A DNA stretch of 46,630 bases, from contig CALJUX010000019.1 in NCBI GenBank assembly GCA_937978655.1, forward strand, positions 1 to 46,630, in the 5' to 3' direction. This document shows, piece by piece, positions 1 to 8,769 of the stretch. How positions within the stretch are numbered: position 1 is the stretch's first letter; every line of letters starts with the position of its first letter. The stretch is from an uncultured Chromatiaceae bacterium (lineage in GTDB: Bacteria > Pseudomonadota > Gammaproteobacteria > Enterobacterales > Alteromonadaceae). Under the pieces are notes generated by a model. The model did not search any database. It was not told where the DNA came from and saw only the letters and a list, made by a program, of their open reading frames with translations. The position numbers and the translations under genes are program-made.

Positions 1-174
1 AGAGGCGCGTAATTCGGTGTTGAGACCACCTGAATTAGGTGGGTGTCACAAGCTTAATTATCAAAACGCCCCGATACCAGAGCGCGTTTTGCCGAATTGT
101 GACTTATTTTTAGACTTGGAGAGGCGCGTAATTCGGTGTTGAGACCACCTGAATTAGGTGGGTGTCACAAGCTT
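1..174. repeat. 55-bp perfect direct repeat flanking a hairpin
   Basis: Bases 1-55 and 120-174 are identical over 55 bases. The 64 bases between them contain an inverted repeat (CAAAACGC at 62-69 and GCGTTTTG at 84-91). Each 55-base unit ends in the palindrome-containing motif that recurs further right. The first unit starts at the window edge, so the repeat may extend to the left. No coding potential is supported here. The layout resembles a repetitive extragenic palindrome (REP/BIME) cluster or the end of a small mobile element. Which of these it is cannot be decided from this window. Confidence 0.85.
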
Positions 175-263
175 TATTGACCTGAATTAGGTGGGTGTCA
201 CAAGCTTATGAATTAGGTGGGTGTCACGAGCTTATGATGAATTAGGTGGGTGTCACGAGCTTA
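24..263. repeat. Cluster of five REP-like palindromic repeat copies, three of them truncated
   Basis: The core GAATTAGGTGGGTGTCAC followed by RAGCTTA occurs five times: about 31-55, 150-174, 182-208, 209-234 and 238-263. In the first two copies it is the right arm of an imperfect palindrome: GAGACCACCT, spacer GAATT, AGGTGGGTGTC. Copy 3 keeps only part of the left arm, and copies 4 and 5 have lost it. The last two copies carry CACGAGC instead of CACAAGC and are directly abutted. Such arrays are typical of REP elements mobilised by tyrosine (Y1) transposases, but no transposase is present in the window, so that link is an inference. Confidence 0.75.
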
Positions 264-278
264 GCAACGCGATACAGC

Positions 279-307
279 AAAGCCCGTGCATCGCCACGGG
301 CTTTTTT
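279..307. terminator. Intrinsic terminator, probably bidirectional
   Basis: A perfect 10-bp stem (AAAGCCCGTG at 279-288, CACGGGCTTT at 295-304) closes a six-base loop. On the plus strand it runs into six T's, so it is a good terminator for anything read rightward out of the repeat cluster. On the minus strand only three T's follow, but it lies 29 bases past the stop codon of the large lipoprotein gene and probably ends that transcript too. Confidence 0.75.
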
Positions 308-335
308 CATCAGTCACGCTCCACAGCCCGCCAGC

Positions 336-3300
336 TTACTGACTGAGCTCGCTCAGGCTGATGGCCGTCAGGGTCGCCGCCGACAGGATATACAGCGTCC
401 CGCTGCCGTCCAGCGCCAGCTTCCCGCTCAGCGGCACACTCCAGACCACAGCTCGGCTGCGACGGTCAATGGCATAGGTCGTGGTTGCCGTGGCGACAAA
501 GATGTACTGGGTCGACACCACCGGATTGGTCGTCAGTGCCTCGCCGGTCGGCGCTTCCCAGGACCACAACAAGGCGCCGGTACTGTCATCAAACACGGCG
601 ATGATGCCATCTTTAACCACAATCAGGTCCGTCGGCGTCACCGCCATGCCGGGCACTAAATTGTTCAGGCTGACTTTAAAGCTGATGGTACCGGTGGTTA
701 AATCCAGCCGCTTTAACTGATTGTTATCCAGCAGGTAGACGTCATTGCGATATCCCAGCTGTGGATAAACACCACGCTGGCCATAGTTGGACTCGCCGTC
801 AATGCGGATACTCTGGTCAATCTTGCCGCTGTCTTTTGCCAGCAGGCTCAGTTGCGAGCGGCCCGCCCCCGGATACGCCAGCAGCTGCTTGCCCCACAAC
901 GTGGGTCCCCAGCCGTCTTGCTGCACCAGAGACGTGCTCCAGAGCATTTCGCCGCTGCTGCGTTTAAATGCCGCCGCGCCGCCAAAATAACCACCGGCGA
1001 TATACAGATTTTGCCCGTCTACCGCAGGCGCGCCATAACTGCTCCACTGGTTGCCATAACTGGTCTTAAAGTGTAACTGCCCGGAGTCCAGCGCATAGGC
1101 CCGGACAAAAGCGGCAGAGTGGCCGCCTGACTGGATATACACCTGGTTGTCGGCGATGGTCGGGGTACTTAGAAACATCAGATCAGAAGCCTTCACCTGG
1201 GTTTGCCAGCGCACGGCGCCGGTGTCCGTGTTCAGGGCCAGGATCTCACCGTTGTTGTGGCGATCCACTTTGGTCAGCACCAGGGTGCCATCTTTCACCG
1301 CGAGGCCACTTGGCAGGATATCAGGCAAGGGTAAACCGACCTGCCATTTTTGCCGGAACGCCCGCGCCTGCAGCTGCATCGGCTGGTAGGCACGACGGGC
1401 GCTGTCGCCCAAATCCGAACTCCAGGCGCTGGCCTGCGGATAGCTGCCGCTGTTATCAGGCTCAGTGCTGAAATAATACTCTTCCAGACTGGAGAACTGG
1501 TCCTGATCGGCATCCTGCAACGCGTCGGCTTTATTTAACGGATTTAAGCCATATTGCACTTCCCAGCCATCCGGAATTTTATCGTCATCACTGTCCGGTT
1601 TTAACGGATTAGTCCGCAGCACCGTCAGCTCACGGCCATCGTTCAGACCATCCGCGTCGGTATCGGCAACAAAGGGTTTGGTGCCGGCGGCAAACTCCGC
1701 GGCATGGGTTAAGCCATCCTGATCCGCATCAACATCAGCGTCGGCGACTTTCGGCTTGGTTTGCTGTTGCACTTCCCACAGATCCGGCAGGCCGTCCTGG
1801 TCGGTATCGGTGCTCAGCGGGTCAGTCTGATAGTGCGTCAGCTCTTCGCCATCGGTTAAACCGTCTTTGTCAGTATCCGCCAGCAGCGGGTTGGTTTTAT
1901 GCAGCTTGACCTCGGCCCCGTCCGTCAGGCCATCGCCGTCAGAATCGGCAATCAGCGGTTGGCTCAGGTGGATTTTCACTTCGGCACCATCGGACAAACC
2001 GTCCTGATCAGTATCGCTTTGCGTCGGATCTGTCGCCTGCTGATACTCCTCCAGATTGTTTAACTCATCCTTGTCCGGATCGGTCAGCGCGTCGGCCGCG
2101 TTCTGGTTACTTAGCTGATAATACTGCTCCCACCAGCCCGGCAGCCCATCCAGATCCTGATCTGACATGGCGATAGTCTGATACGCCAGCCCGGCCGGCG
2201 TATGCAGCGCCACCACCAGCAGATCCGGCAGCTGGAACATGCCGGCAATACTATGCGTAAAACTGAATTGCAGGCGGAACCGGTGACTGCCCTGATCAAA
2301 GATCTGCACCTGCCGCTCTTTTGCCGTCACCAGCTGCCCCTGTAACCAATAGGCGCTGCGGATCTGGCTGCTGTCCGGTGCCTGCAGTTTTTCCATACTG
2401 GTCAGGCTGACCGGGTCAAGCAGCCAGCCGGCGCCGGTTAATAAGCTGGTGCTGTCGGCAGAAATAAACAAACGGCCGCCAAGCCGGGGATCGGCGTCGT
2501 TATGGTATGACTTTTCGCCATAAGCGGTGATTTTGCCGGCCAGACTGATGTCTTCATAGACGATGACGTTTGGACTATGGTCAGAGAAATAAAACAGCCG
2601 CGCCAGTTTATCGCTCCAGGCCAGCTCAGCAGACTGATAGTTCCAGTCACGCATGGCGGTTTTGACGCCATTTTTGTCAAAAATATGATGGCTGGACCAG
2701 GCGCCAGTGGCATCCTGCCCCAGCAAATACTGACCAATCACCCCGATACGCCCCCCGGCGTCGATGCCGGCAAAAGGCTTTTCTTTGTTATCGGTCAAAT
2801 CGATGTAGCTGATCCGGCCGCTGGCATACACCAGATAGAGCCGCTGCTGCGTGGCATTCACCGCCATCTGCACCGGGGTTTCATTGCCAAAACTCGCGAT
2901 TTTGCCGACAAATAACGGATTGAGGTAACTCTGGCTTTTCGCGGACCAGCGGAACACCTGACGATGTTGCGGGCTTAAGCTGTAAATCACACCGGTGACA
3001 TCCTGCACCAGCTGACTGGGGCTGAACGCCGGCACGGTTTTATTCGGATCACAACGGCCATTGCTGCCATGTTCTGGGCGCTGACAGGCGGCATCCTGAG
3101 GAAATGCATCCAACACCAGACCTGTGCTGCTGTCGGCGGCGGTCATCCCCGGATTCCAGCTGTCCGGTGTGCCATCCTGATCGGTGTCTTTGGCGGCAGC
3201 TTTGTCCATCGGGAAATCGTCGTCGCTGTTTTTGACACCATCGCGGTCGACGTCGTCAGACGGCTGATACGGCGTCACCTGTAACAATGTGGCTGAGCTT

Positions 3301-5315
3301 GTCAGCACGACAAAACCGTTGTTGGTTTTCAGCAGCGCTTTGGCTGTCCCCGGCAACGTCCGCTCTTCCAGCAATTTCGCCTCGCTGTTCTGGCGCAGCA
3401 GGCGGGTCTGACGCTGCGTACCGGCACCGCTGGTGCTTAATGTCACCAGCTGACCATCTGCCAGGTACTGTGCGTCGGTGATTTGGCGGCCCAGATTACC
3501 AACCTGCGCCAGCTCCGGCGCCTGATAAAAATCACCGGAGCCCAGCAACACCTGCTTGCCGTCGGCCGAACCGCGGATCGGCGGTAAGATCGTAAAGGCG
3601 CCGTGATAAGGCGATTCACCGGCGCCACCAAGCTGGCCATCGGCCTGATTGATTATGCGGAATTCCAGATCATTCGGGCTGGTGCCGTCGCGGAAATGGT
3701 AAAGGCGGGACGACTGCGCATCAAAAAAACTATGGTTGCCGATATAATAGTTACTCTGCGCCATCACCTGACCGGCTTTATTCAACGACACCACATTACC
3801 GTCATACTGCCCGCGAGTCTGTACCAGCAGATAATCGCCGGCGGCATGTAAATGAGTGCTGTTCTGACTGAGCTTTTGCCAGGGTTTGGCGGCGTCCGCG
3901 CCGGCGCTGAGGCTCAGAATGTCGCCGTCAGCCAGCAACAGATAAGTCAGCTGGTGAGCTGGTAAATACAGCGCTGCCTGCAATTTCTGCGGAGCTGCCA
4001 GCTGTACAGGCGCTTTGAACTGCAATGTGGCCAGATCCAGCCGCAACAACCGGTTGCCGGCCTGGTCAGTAATTAACAGCTGATTGGCATTGTCGACCAG
4101 AAAGTTTTGTGCAGGCAGATCAACCAACTGACGCAGGAAACAGCCTTTAGCGTCACCGTCACCTTTGCGCCAGCAGGCGGCATCTGTGGCAAAGGCATCG
4201 GCATTATCGCCTACACCATCCTGGTCGGTATCGGTCGATTCGGTCGGATCCAGCGGGAACGCGTCGGCTTCATCCGGAATTTTGTCGTTATCATCATCCG
4301 GATCGGTCAGATCCGGGATGTCGTCGCCATCGGTGTCGGTCGACAGCGGCGGTAACTTTAACGCCGCCACCGCGTCGAGATCGGCCTGGGTCAGACTGTG
4401 ACCGGTCAGGCCGGCCTCTTTGAGCAACAACTGGCCTAAGTCTTTCAGCGCATAAGGATCTGTGGTCGCCGGGTTCTGGTCCTGATCCGAGCGCGGGATG
4501 GTTAACTGATTAACCACTGCGCCCGGCACCAGCTTTTTGTAGTCAGGTAATTTGGCAGCGAGACTGAGCGGTTTTCCACTGTTGGCGCCATCCAATACAC
4601 CGTCCAGCGCGTCTTCAGCCAGGCTGCTCATCGCCTGTGAATAGGTTAGCTGGCCATGCTGCATCAGCTGGTAAGCCAGCGCGCCCAGCGTTTCGTTCAC
4701 CCGGCGGAATTTATACACCTGAGTTTTATCGGCGCCGGCGACAAACAAAGCCGGCAGGCTATGGATTTGTCCGGCCTGGATCAGGCTGAAACCAAACAGC
4801 TGACTGGTGCGCTGACTGACCTGCTGATACAAGTCGGGCAAGCTGGCAGTGCTGCCGGCCTGCAAAGCAAATTGCATTTGTAACGCCACCAGCTGGCTCA
4901 GCGGAGTCAGATAAACCGGACCTGCTTTTAACTGCGACAGGCTGAACACGCCACTGAGCTGGTCGACATAGGTCGGCTGATTCACCAGCAAATCGACGCT
5001 GCTGCTGCTTGCCACAGCTTCCAGCAGATAAAACTCCGCTTGCGGATCAGTGAGTTGCAGCGCCGAGAATTGTCCTTTTTGGTCAGTCGTGGTGCTGCTG
5101 AGCAGGTCACTTCTGACATTGGCTTTATTGCGATCCAGCTGAAAAATACTGACCGCAGTGCTGCTTAACGGGCCTTTGACCACAGCGCCGCTGATTTTTA
5201 CCTGTGGTTTTTCGATGACCGGTGGTGTGACCGGCGCGGAGTCACCGCCACCACCGCCGCAACCGGCAACAATGAAACTGAGGAGAACTGCGGCAAACTG
5301 TTGTTTTTTATGCAT
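336..5315 (-). CDS. Giant surface lipoprotein with TSP3-type calcium-binding repeats and a C-terminal PQQ-like propeller
   Basis: A 1659-residue protein when started at the ATG at 5315. That start gives a clean lipoprotein signal (MHKKQQ, hydrophobic stretch, lipobox IVAGC, then a glycine run). A longer reading frame extends to 5387 but puts 24 unrelated residues before the signal. Asp-rich thrombospondin type-3-like repeats (DTDxDGxxD) form three blocks, at about residues 320-375, 685-735 and 1050-1290. The last block has about eight units, many with the spacing DTDxDGLxDGxE. Between the blocks lie beta-rich segments that look like propeller blades. Residues 1315-1655 resemble a PQQ/quinoprotein-type propeller (repeats with AxDxxTGxxxW). 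Acylation at the cysteine and calcium-stabilised repeats suggest a long rod anchored to the outer membrane, possibly adhesive. The ligand is unknown. It is a lone gene, divergent from trhP. Confidence 0.8.
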   Translation of the reverse strand: MHKKQQFAAVLLSFIVAGCGGGGGDSAPVTPPVIEKPQVKISGAVVKGPLSSTAVSIFQLDRNKANVRSDLLSSTTTDQKGQFSALQLTDPQAEFYLLEAVASSSSVDLLVNQPTYVDQLSGVFSLSQLKAGPVYLTPLSQLVALQMQFALQAGSTASLPDLYQQVSQRTSQLFGFSLIQAGQIHSLPALFVAGADKTQVYKFRRVNETLGALAYQLMQHGQLTYSQAMSSLAEDALDGVLDGANSGKPLSLAAKLPDYKKLVPGAVVNQLTIPRSDQDQNPATTDPYALKDLGQLLLKEAGLTGHSLTQADLDAVAALKLPPLSTDTDGDDIPDLTDPDDDNDKIPDEADAFPLDPTESTDTDQDGVGDNADAFATDAACWRKGDGDAKGCFLRQLVDLPAQNFLVDNANQLLITDQAGNRLLRLDLATLQFKAPVQLAAPQKLQAALYLPAHQLTYLLLADGDILSLSAGADAAKPWQKLSQNSTHLHAAGDYLLVQTRGQYDGNVVSLNKAGQVMAQSNYYIGNHSFFDAQSSRLYHFRDGTSPNDLEFRIINQADGQLGGAGESPYHGAFTILPPIRGSADGKQVLLGSGDFYQAPELAQVGNLGRQITDAQYLADGQLVTLSTSGAGTQRQTRLLRQNSEAKLLEERTLPGTAKALLKTNNGFVVLTSSATLLQVTPYQPSDDVDRDGVKNSDDDFPMDKAAAKDTDQDGTPDSWNPGMTAADSSTGLVLDAFPQDAACQRPEHGSNGRCDPNKTVPAFSPSQLVQDVTGVIYSLSPQHRQVFRWSAKSQSYLNPLFVGKIASFGNETPVQMAVNATQQRLYLVYASGRISYIDLTDNKEKPFAGIDAGGRIGVIGQYLLGQDATGAWSSHHIFDKNGVKTAMRDWNYQSAELAWSDKLARLFYFSDHSPNVIVYEDISLAGKITAYGEKSYHNDADPRLGGRLFISADSTSLLTGAGWLLDPVSLTSMEKLQAPDSSQIRSAYWLQGQLVTAKERQVQIFDQGSHRFRLQFSFTHSIAGMFQLPDLLVVALHTPAGLAYQTIAMSDQDLDGLPGWWEQYYQLSNQNAADALTDPDKDELNNLEEYQQATDPTQSDTDQDGLSDGAEVKIHLSQPLIADSDGDGLTDGAEVKLHKTNPLLADTDKDGLTDGEELTHYQTDPLSTDTDQDGLPDLWEVQQQTKPKVADADVDADQDGLTHAAEFAAGTKPFVADTDADGLNDGRELTVLRTNPLKPDSDDDKIPDGWEVQYGLNPLNKADALQDADQDQFSSLEEYYFSTEPDNSGSYPQASAWSSDLGDSARRAYQPMQLQARAFRQKWQVGLPLPDILPSGLAVKDGTLVLTKVDRHNNGEILALNTDTGAVRWQTQVKASDLMFLSTPTIADNQVYIQSGGHSAAFVRAYALDSGQLHFKTSYGNQWSSYGAPAVDGQNLYIAGGYFGGAAAFKRSSGEMLWSTSLVQQDGWGPTLWGKQLLAYPGAGRSQLSLLAKDSGKIDQSIRIDGESNYGQRGVYPQLGYRNDVYLLDNNQLKRLDLTTGTISFKVSLNNLVPGMAVTPTDLIVVKDGIIAVFDDSTGALLWSWEAPTGEALTTNPVVSTQYIFVATATTTYAIDRRSRAVVWSVPLSGKLALDGSGTLYILSAATLTAISLSELSQ

Positions 5316-5594
5316 GAATTCGCTTCTGCTGAGATAAAGGACAACCCTGTCCTGTCTGGGGCTGGAACAAAACGCCACATCATACAATTAAGAAACAAAT
5401 TTACAACTGAACAACGGCATTCCTGCTTACAAAACGCTGCATTGTGCCGGCTGCGGTTGTGGCAACAAAAATGCTGCGCAGTCGCCATGTCAGGCCAGTG
5501 GCCCACCCGGCAATGCGCCGATCCTTGCGCCAGATCAACATCGGCCGGGCGGATCTCAGCGATAATCCGCGCCATTTTTTTTCGGAGCGGCGCC

Positions 5595-7001
5595 ATGACT
5601 TCCATCCCATCACAGACTCACACCGACACAAAAGCCGGTCAGTTCCGGCCAGAACTGCTGTCGCCGGCCGGGACACTCAAAGCAATGCGTTATGCCTTTG
5701 CTTATGGCGCCGACGCCGTGTATGCCGGCATGCCGCGGTATAGCCTGCGCGTGCGGAACAACGAATTTGATTTACCGACGCTGGCGCTTGGTATTCAGGA
5801 AGCCCATGCGCTTGGCAAGAAATTGTATTGCGTGCTGAACAGCGCGCCGCATAACGCCAAGCTCGAGACGCTGCTTGAAGACATCGCCGAAGTGGTGGCA
5901 CTGGGGCCGGATGCGCTGATCGTCAGCGATCCGGGGGTGATACACCTCATTCGGGCGCATTTTCCACAGATGGAGCTGCATTTGTCAGTGCAGGCCAATA
6001 CGGTGAACTGGGCTGCCGTGCAGTTCTGGGCGCAAAATGGCATTTCACGGGTGATTTTATCGCGTGAGCTGGCGCTGGATGAAATCGAGCAAATCCGCCG
6101 CAAAGTGCCGCAGATGGAACTGGAAGTGTTTGTGCATGGCGCGCTTTGTATGGCCTATTCCGGCCGTTGTTTGTTATCCGGTTATATGGACAAACGCGAC
6201 CCGAACCAGGGCACGTGCACCAACGCCTGCCGCTGGCCTTATCAGGTCACCACGGCCAGCGAAAATGAAGTGGGCCAGTTTGTGCCTGCAACAAGCACAG
6301 CCGCTGCCGAACCGGCCCTGTCGCTGCACCAGCACAAACCAGTCGATGACATTATCCTGCTGACCGACCCGCAAAAACCGGATGAACAAATGCCGGCGTT
6401 TGAGGACGAACACGGCACTTATATTATGAACTCTAAAGACTTACGGGCTATCCAGCATGTCGACCGTCTGACACGCGCCCAAGTGCATAGCCTGAAGATC
6501 GAAGGCCGCACCAAGTCGTTTTATTATGCCGCCCGTACCGCACAGATTTACCGGCGTGCCATTGAAGATGCGGTCGCCGGCCGGCCTTTTAATCCGCAGC
6601 TGCTGACCGAACTGGACGGACTGGCGTCGCGCGGTTACACCGAAGGTTTCCTGCGCCGGCATATCCCTATTCATGAGCTGCAAAATTACGAAAAAAGCGC
6701 CTCTGGCAGTGACCAGCAGCAATTTGTCGGCGAAGTGACTGGCCTGGATGCCGAAACCGGCCGCGCCTGGGTCGAGGTGAAAAACCAGTTTAATGTCGGT
6801 GATATGCTGGTGCTGATGGCTCCAACGGGGAACCAGCAGATTTGTCTGCAGCAGCTGTGGAATGCCAAAGGCGAACTGACATTACGGGCGCCGGGTGCCG
6901 GCCACCGGGTGCAAATCGAACTGCCTGACGGCATGACTGCGGACTTTGTGTTGCTGATCCGTGAACTGCCACAAGCACAGGCCAGCCGGGGTTGTGCCTG
7001 A
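5595..7001 (+). CDS. trhP: tRNA uridine-34 hydroxylation protein TrhP (YegQ), peptidase U32 family
   Basis: A 468-residue U32-family protein. TrhP makes the 5-hydroxyuridine precursor at the tRNA wobble position (the basis of cmo5U), using prephenate as shown for E. coli YegQ. The start at 5595 is chosen because GGAG at 5584-5587 lies seven bases upstream and residues 20-24 give the family opening PELLSPAG. Upstream in-frame codons encode an unrelated Cys/Arg-rich stretch. The U32 signature HGALCxxYSGRC (residues 181-192), with cysteines C185, C192, C208 and C212, is intact; these bind the 4Fe-4S cluster in the family. The length is close to E. coli YegQ. The stop codon overlaps the start of the ferredoxin gene, implying translational coupling. 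Confidence 0.93.
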   Translation: MTSIPSQTHTDTKAGQFRPELLSPAGTLKAMRYAFAYGADAVYAGMPRYSLRVRNNEFDLPTLALGIQEAHALGKKLYCVLNSAPHNAKLETLLEDIAEVVALGPDALIVSDPGVIHLIRAHFPQMELHLSVQANTVNWAAVQFWAQNGISRVILSRELALDEIEQIRRKVPQMELEVFVHGALCMAYSGRCLLSGYMDKRDPNQGTCTNACRWPYQVTTASENEVGQFVPATSTAAAEPALSLHQHKPVDDIILLTDPQKPDEQMPAFEDEHGTYIMNSKDLRAIQHVDRLTRAQVHSLKIEGRTKSFYYAARTAQIYRRAIEDAVAGRPFNPQLLTELDGLASRGYTEGFLRRHIPIHELQNYEKSASGSDQQQFVGEVTGLDAETGRAWVEVKNQFNVGDMLVLMAPTGNQQICLQQLWNAKGELTLRAPGAGHRVQIELPDGMTADFVLLIRELPQAQASRGCA

Positions 7002-7210
7002 TGGCGCTGCTGATCCTGGACAGCTGCATCAATTGCGATATGTGCGGGCCTGAATGCCCGAACAGTGCCATTTCATTGCAGGTCATCGCCAGCGGCAAAA
7101 AAATTTACCAGATAGACCCAAATCTTTGCACTGAATGTGAAGGCTTTTATCCAGAGCCGACTTGTGTGCAGGTCTGCCCTATTGATGTGGTGGTTAAAGT
7201 GGCAGATTAA
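7001..7210 (+). CDS. yfhL: YfhL-family 2[4Fe-4S] ferredoxin
   Basis: A 69-residue dicluster ferredoxin. The two cluster motifs are C9-x2-C12-x2-C15-x3-C19-P, and C43-x2-C46 with an eight-residue insert before C55-x3-C59-P. The long gap in the second motif is typical of the YfhL/Alvin-type ferredoxins. The ATG at 7001 shares one base with the trhP stop (TGATG). A TTG nine bases upstream in the same frame is less likely. The pairing with trhP suggests that it delivers electrons to, or helps assemble the cluster of, the hydroxylation system; this is inferred from linkage only. Confidence 0.92.
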   Translation: MALLILDSCINCDMCGPECPNSAISLQVIASGKKIYQIDPNLCTECEGFYPEPTCVQVCPIDVVVKVAD

Positions 7211-7223
7211 CCACCGCAGCAAC

Positions 7224-7264
7224 AAAAAAGCCTGACCCGCGAAGCGCTGTCAGGCTTTTTTTTC
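7224..7264. terminator. Bidirectional terminator between yfhL and pmbA
   Basis: A 9-bp stem (AAGCCTGAC at 7228-7236, GTCAGGCTT at 7249-7257) is flanked by an A-run on the left and eight T's on the right, so it terminates both converging transcripts. Confidence 0.9.
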
Positions 7265-7272
7265 GTCCAGAT

Positions 7273-8619
7273 TTAATGCCCGGCGATTTGCATTTGATTC
7301 AGCAGCACTGAGCCCGTCAGCACACCACCGCGCCGGTCCACATCTTTACCAATGGCAGCGATATCCATAAACATCTGCGTCAGATTGCCGGCGATAGTCA
7401 CTTCACTGACCGGGAACTGGATTTGGCCGTTTTCGACCCAAAAACCTGCAGCGCCGCGCGAATAATCGCCGGTGACGCCATTGACGCCTTGCCCCATCAG
7501 CTCAGTCACTAACAAGCCAGTGCCCATATCCCGCAGCAGCTGGGCTAAATCGGCGTCGCCATGTTGCACATACCAGTTGTGAATACCGCCAGCATGGCCG
7601 GTGCTCGCCATACCGAGTTTACGCGCGGAATAACTGGAGGTGATCCAGCTGTGTAACACACCGTCGGTGATGATTTGGCGGTCGGTGGTTTTGACGCCTT
7701 CGCCGTCAAAAGGGCTGGACGCCAGTCCTTGCAGCACATGCGGCCGTTCCAGAATGTTCAGCTGCGGGGCCATCACCTGCTGACCGAGTTTATCCAGTAA
7801 AAAACTCGATTTGCGGTAAATACTGCCGCCGCTGATGGCCGACACCAGATGACCAAACAGGCTGCTGGCCACATCAGCGCGGAAAATCACCGGCACTTTT
7901 TGCGTCGGCACAGTGCGGCTATTGAGGCGCTGCACTGTTTCTGCTGCGGCTTCGCGGCCAATGGCGGCGGCGTCTTTTAAATCCTGTAAACGCCGGCCAA
8001 CGGTGTAGCTGTAATCGCGCTGCATATCGTCGCCGTCTTCGCCAATCACTGAGCAGCTCATGCTGTGGCGGCTGCTGGGGTAGCCCACCAGCTGGCCGTG
8101 GCTGTTGCCATAAACTTTCAGGCCCTGATGCGAGGAAAACGACGCGCCGTCTGAGTTGGTTATACGCGCATCCACCGCAAAAGCTGCTTCCTCTGCCGCA
8201 GCACACCAGGCCGTGGCCTGCTCGGTACTGACTTCCGCCGGATGGTATAAATCCAAATCCGGCGGGCTGAATTCCAGCCAGCTGGCTTCGGCAAGGCCGG
8301 CGCAAGGGTCTTCAGAGGTGTAACGGGCGATATCAATCGCCGCTTCGACAGTGCGTTTGAGTGCCGCCGGGCTTAAATCTGCGGTCGAAGCCGAGCCTTT
8401 ACGCTGACCGACATAGACGCTGATGCCGAGGCCACCATCCTGATTAAATTCCAGAGTTTCCACTTCACCGTGGCGGGTTTCGACACTGAGCCCGCGCGTG
8501 CGGTTCATCGACGCTTCCGCGCTGCTGGCGCCGAGCTGGCGGGCATGGGCCAGCACCTGACTGACCGCGGCTTTGACTTCGTCGATTTCTTGCTGAATAG
8601 TCGGCATGGGTTGACTCAT
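7273..8619 (-). CDS. pmbA: Metalloprotease PmbA/TldE
   Basis: A 448-residue member of the TldD/PmbA (U62) family. PmbA (TldE) forms a heterodimer with TldD. The pair is a cytoplasmic metalloprotease that degrades unfolded peptides, processes microcin B17 and clears the CcdA antitoxin. The start at 8619 gives MSQPMPTIQQ and the normal length of about 450. A longer frame to 8856 would read through the darP promoter and is rejected. Family landmarks include the N-terminal segment with RxGEVETLE, and the C-terminal GVNGVTGDYSRGAAGFWVEN region. PmbA lacks the HExxxH site that TldD carries, as expected. Its partner tldD lies about 8 kb away in a separate transcription unit. Confidence 0.95.
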   Translation of the reverse strand: MSQPMPTIQQEIDEVKAAVSQVLAHARQLGASSAEASMNRTRGLSVETRHGEVETLEFNQDGGLGISVYVGQRKGSASTADLSPAALKRTVEAAIDIARYTSEDPCAGLAEASWLEFSPPDLDLYHPAEVSTEQATAWCAAAEEAAFAVDARITNSDGASFSSHQGLKVYGNSHGQLVGYPSSRHSMSCSVIGEDGDDMQRDYSYTVGRRLQDLKDAAAIGREAAAETVQRLNSRTVPTQKVPVIFRADVASSLFGHLVSAISGGSIYRKSSFLLDKLGQQVMAPQLNILERPHVLQGLASSPFDGEGVKTTDRQIITDGVLHSWITSSYSARKLGMASTGHAGGIHNWYVQHGDADLAQLLRDMGTGLLVTELMGQGVNGVTGDYSRGAAGFWVENGQIQFPVSEVTIAGNLTQMFMDIAAIGKDVDRRGGVLTGSVLLNQMQIAGH

Positions 8620-8730
8620 AACGGGCTGAAAATCCTCAAGGTTGCAGACTGGCAAGCTTACCACAGCCGCCGAAAAAGCACAGAAGTCTGCGCCTGTTGT
8701 CGCGCTCACGCGGCTTTTCGCGGCCATCTT

Positions 8731-8739
8731 TGATATACT
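8731..8739 (+). promoter_or_regulatory. Extended -10 promoter candidate for darP
   Basis: TGATATACT combines a TGN extension with a TATACT hexamer (5 of 6 to the sigma-70 consensus), 30 bases before the darP ATG. No convincing -35 hexamer is seen at 16-18 bases, which fits an extended -10 type. Transcription would start near 8746. Confidence 0.5.
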
Positions 8740-8769
8740 GACCGGATTTCCGGCAACAAAACTGAAGTT

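Noticed and set aside
31..263. CRISPR-like array
   Set aside because: The repeats are palindromic remnants of varying length without uniform spacers, and no cas gene is present.
246..659. Open frame starting in the repeat cluster and running into the lipoprotein gene
   Set aside because: It overlaps a terminator and the antisense of a clear gene; composition is that of a shadow frame.
5301..5594. N-terminal extension of trhP reaching back to 5301
   Set aside because: It would overlap the lipoprotein gene start, encodes a Cys/Arg-rich stretch unlike the family, and the ATG at 5595 has a good ribosome site and family-like beginning.
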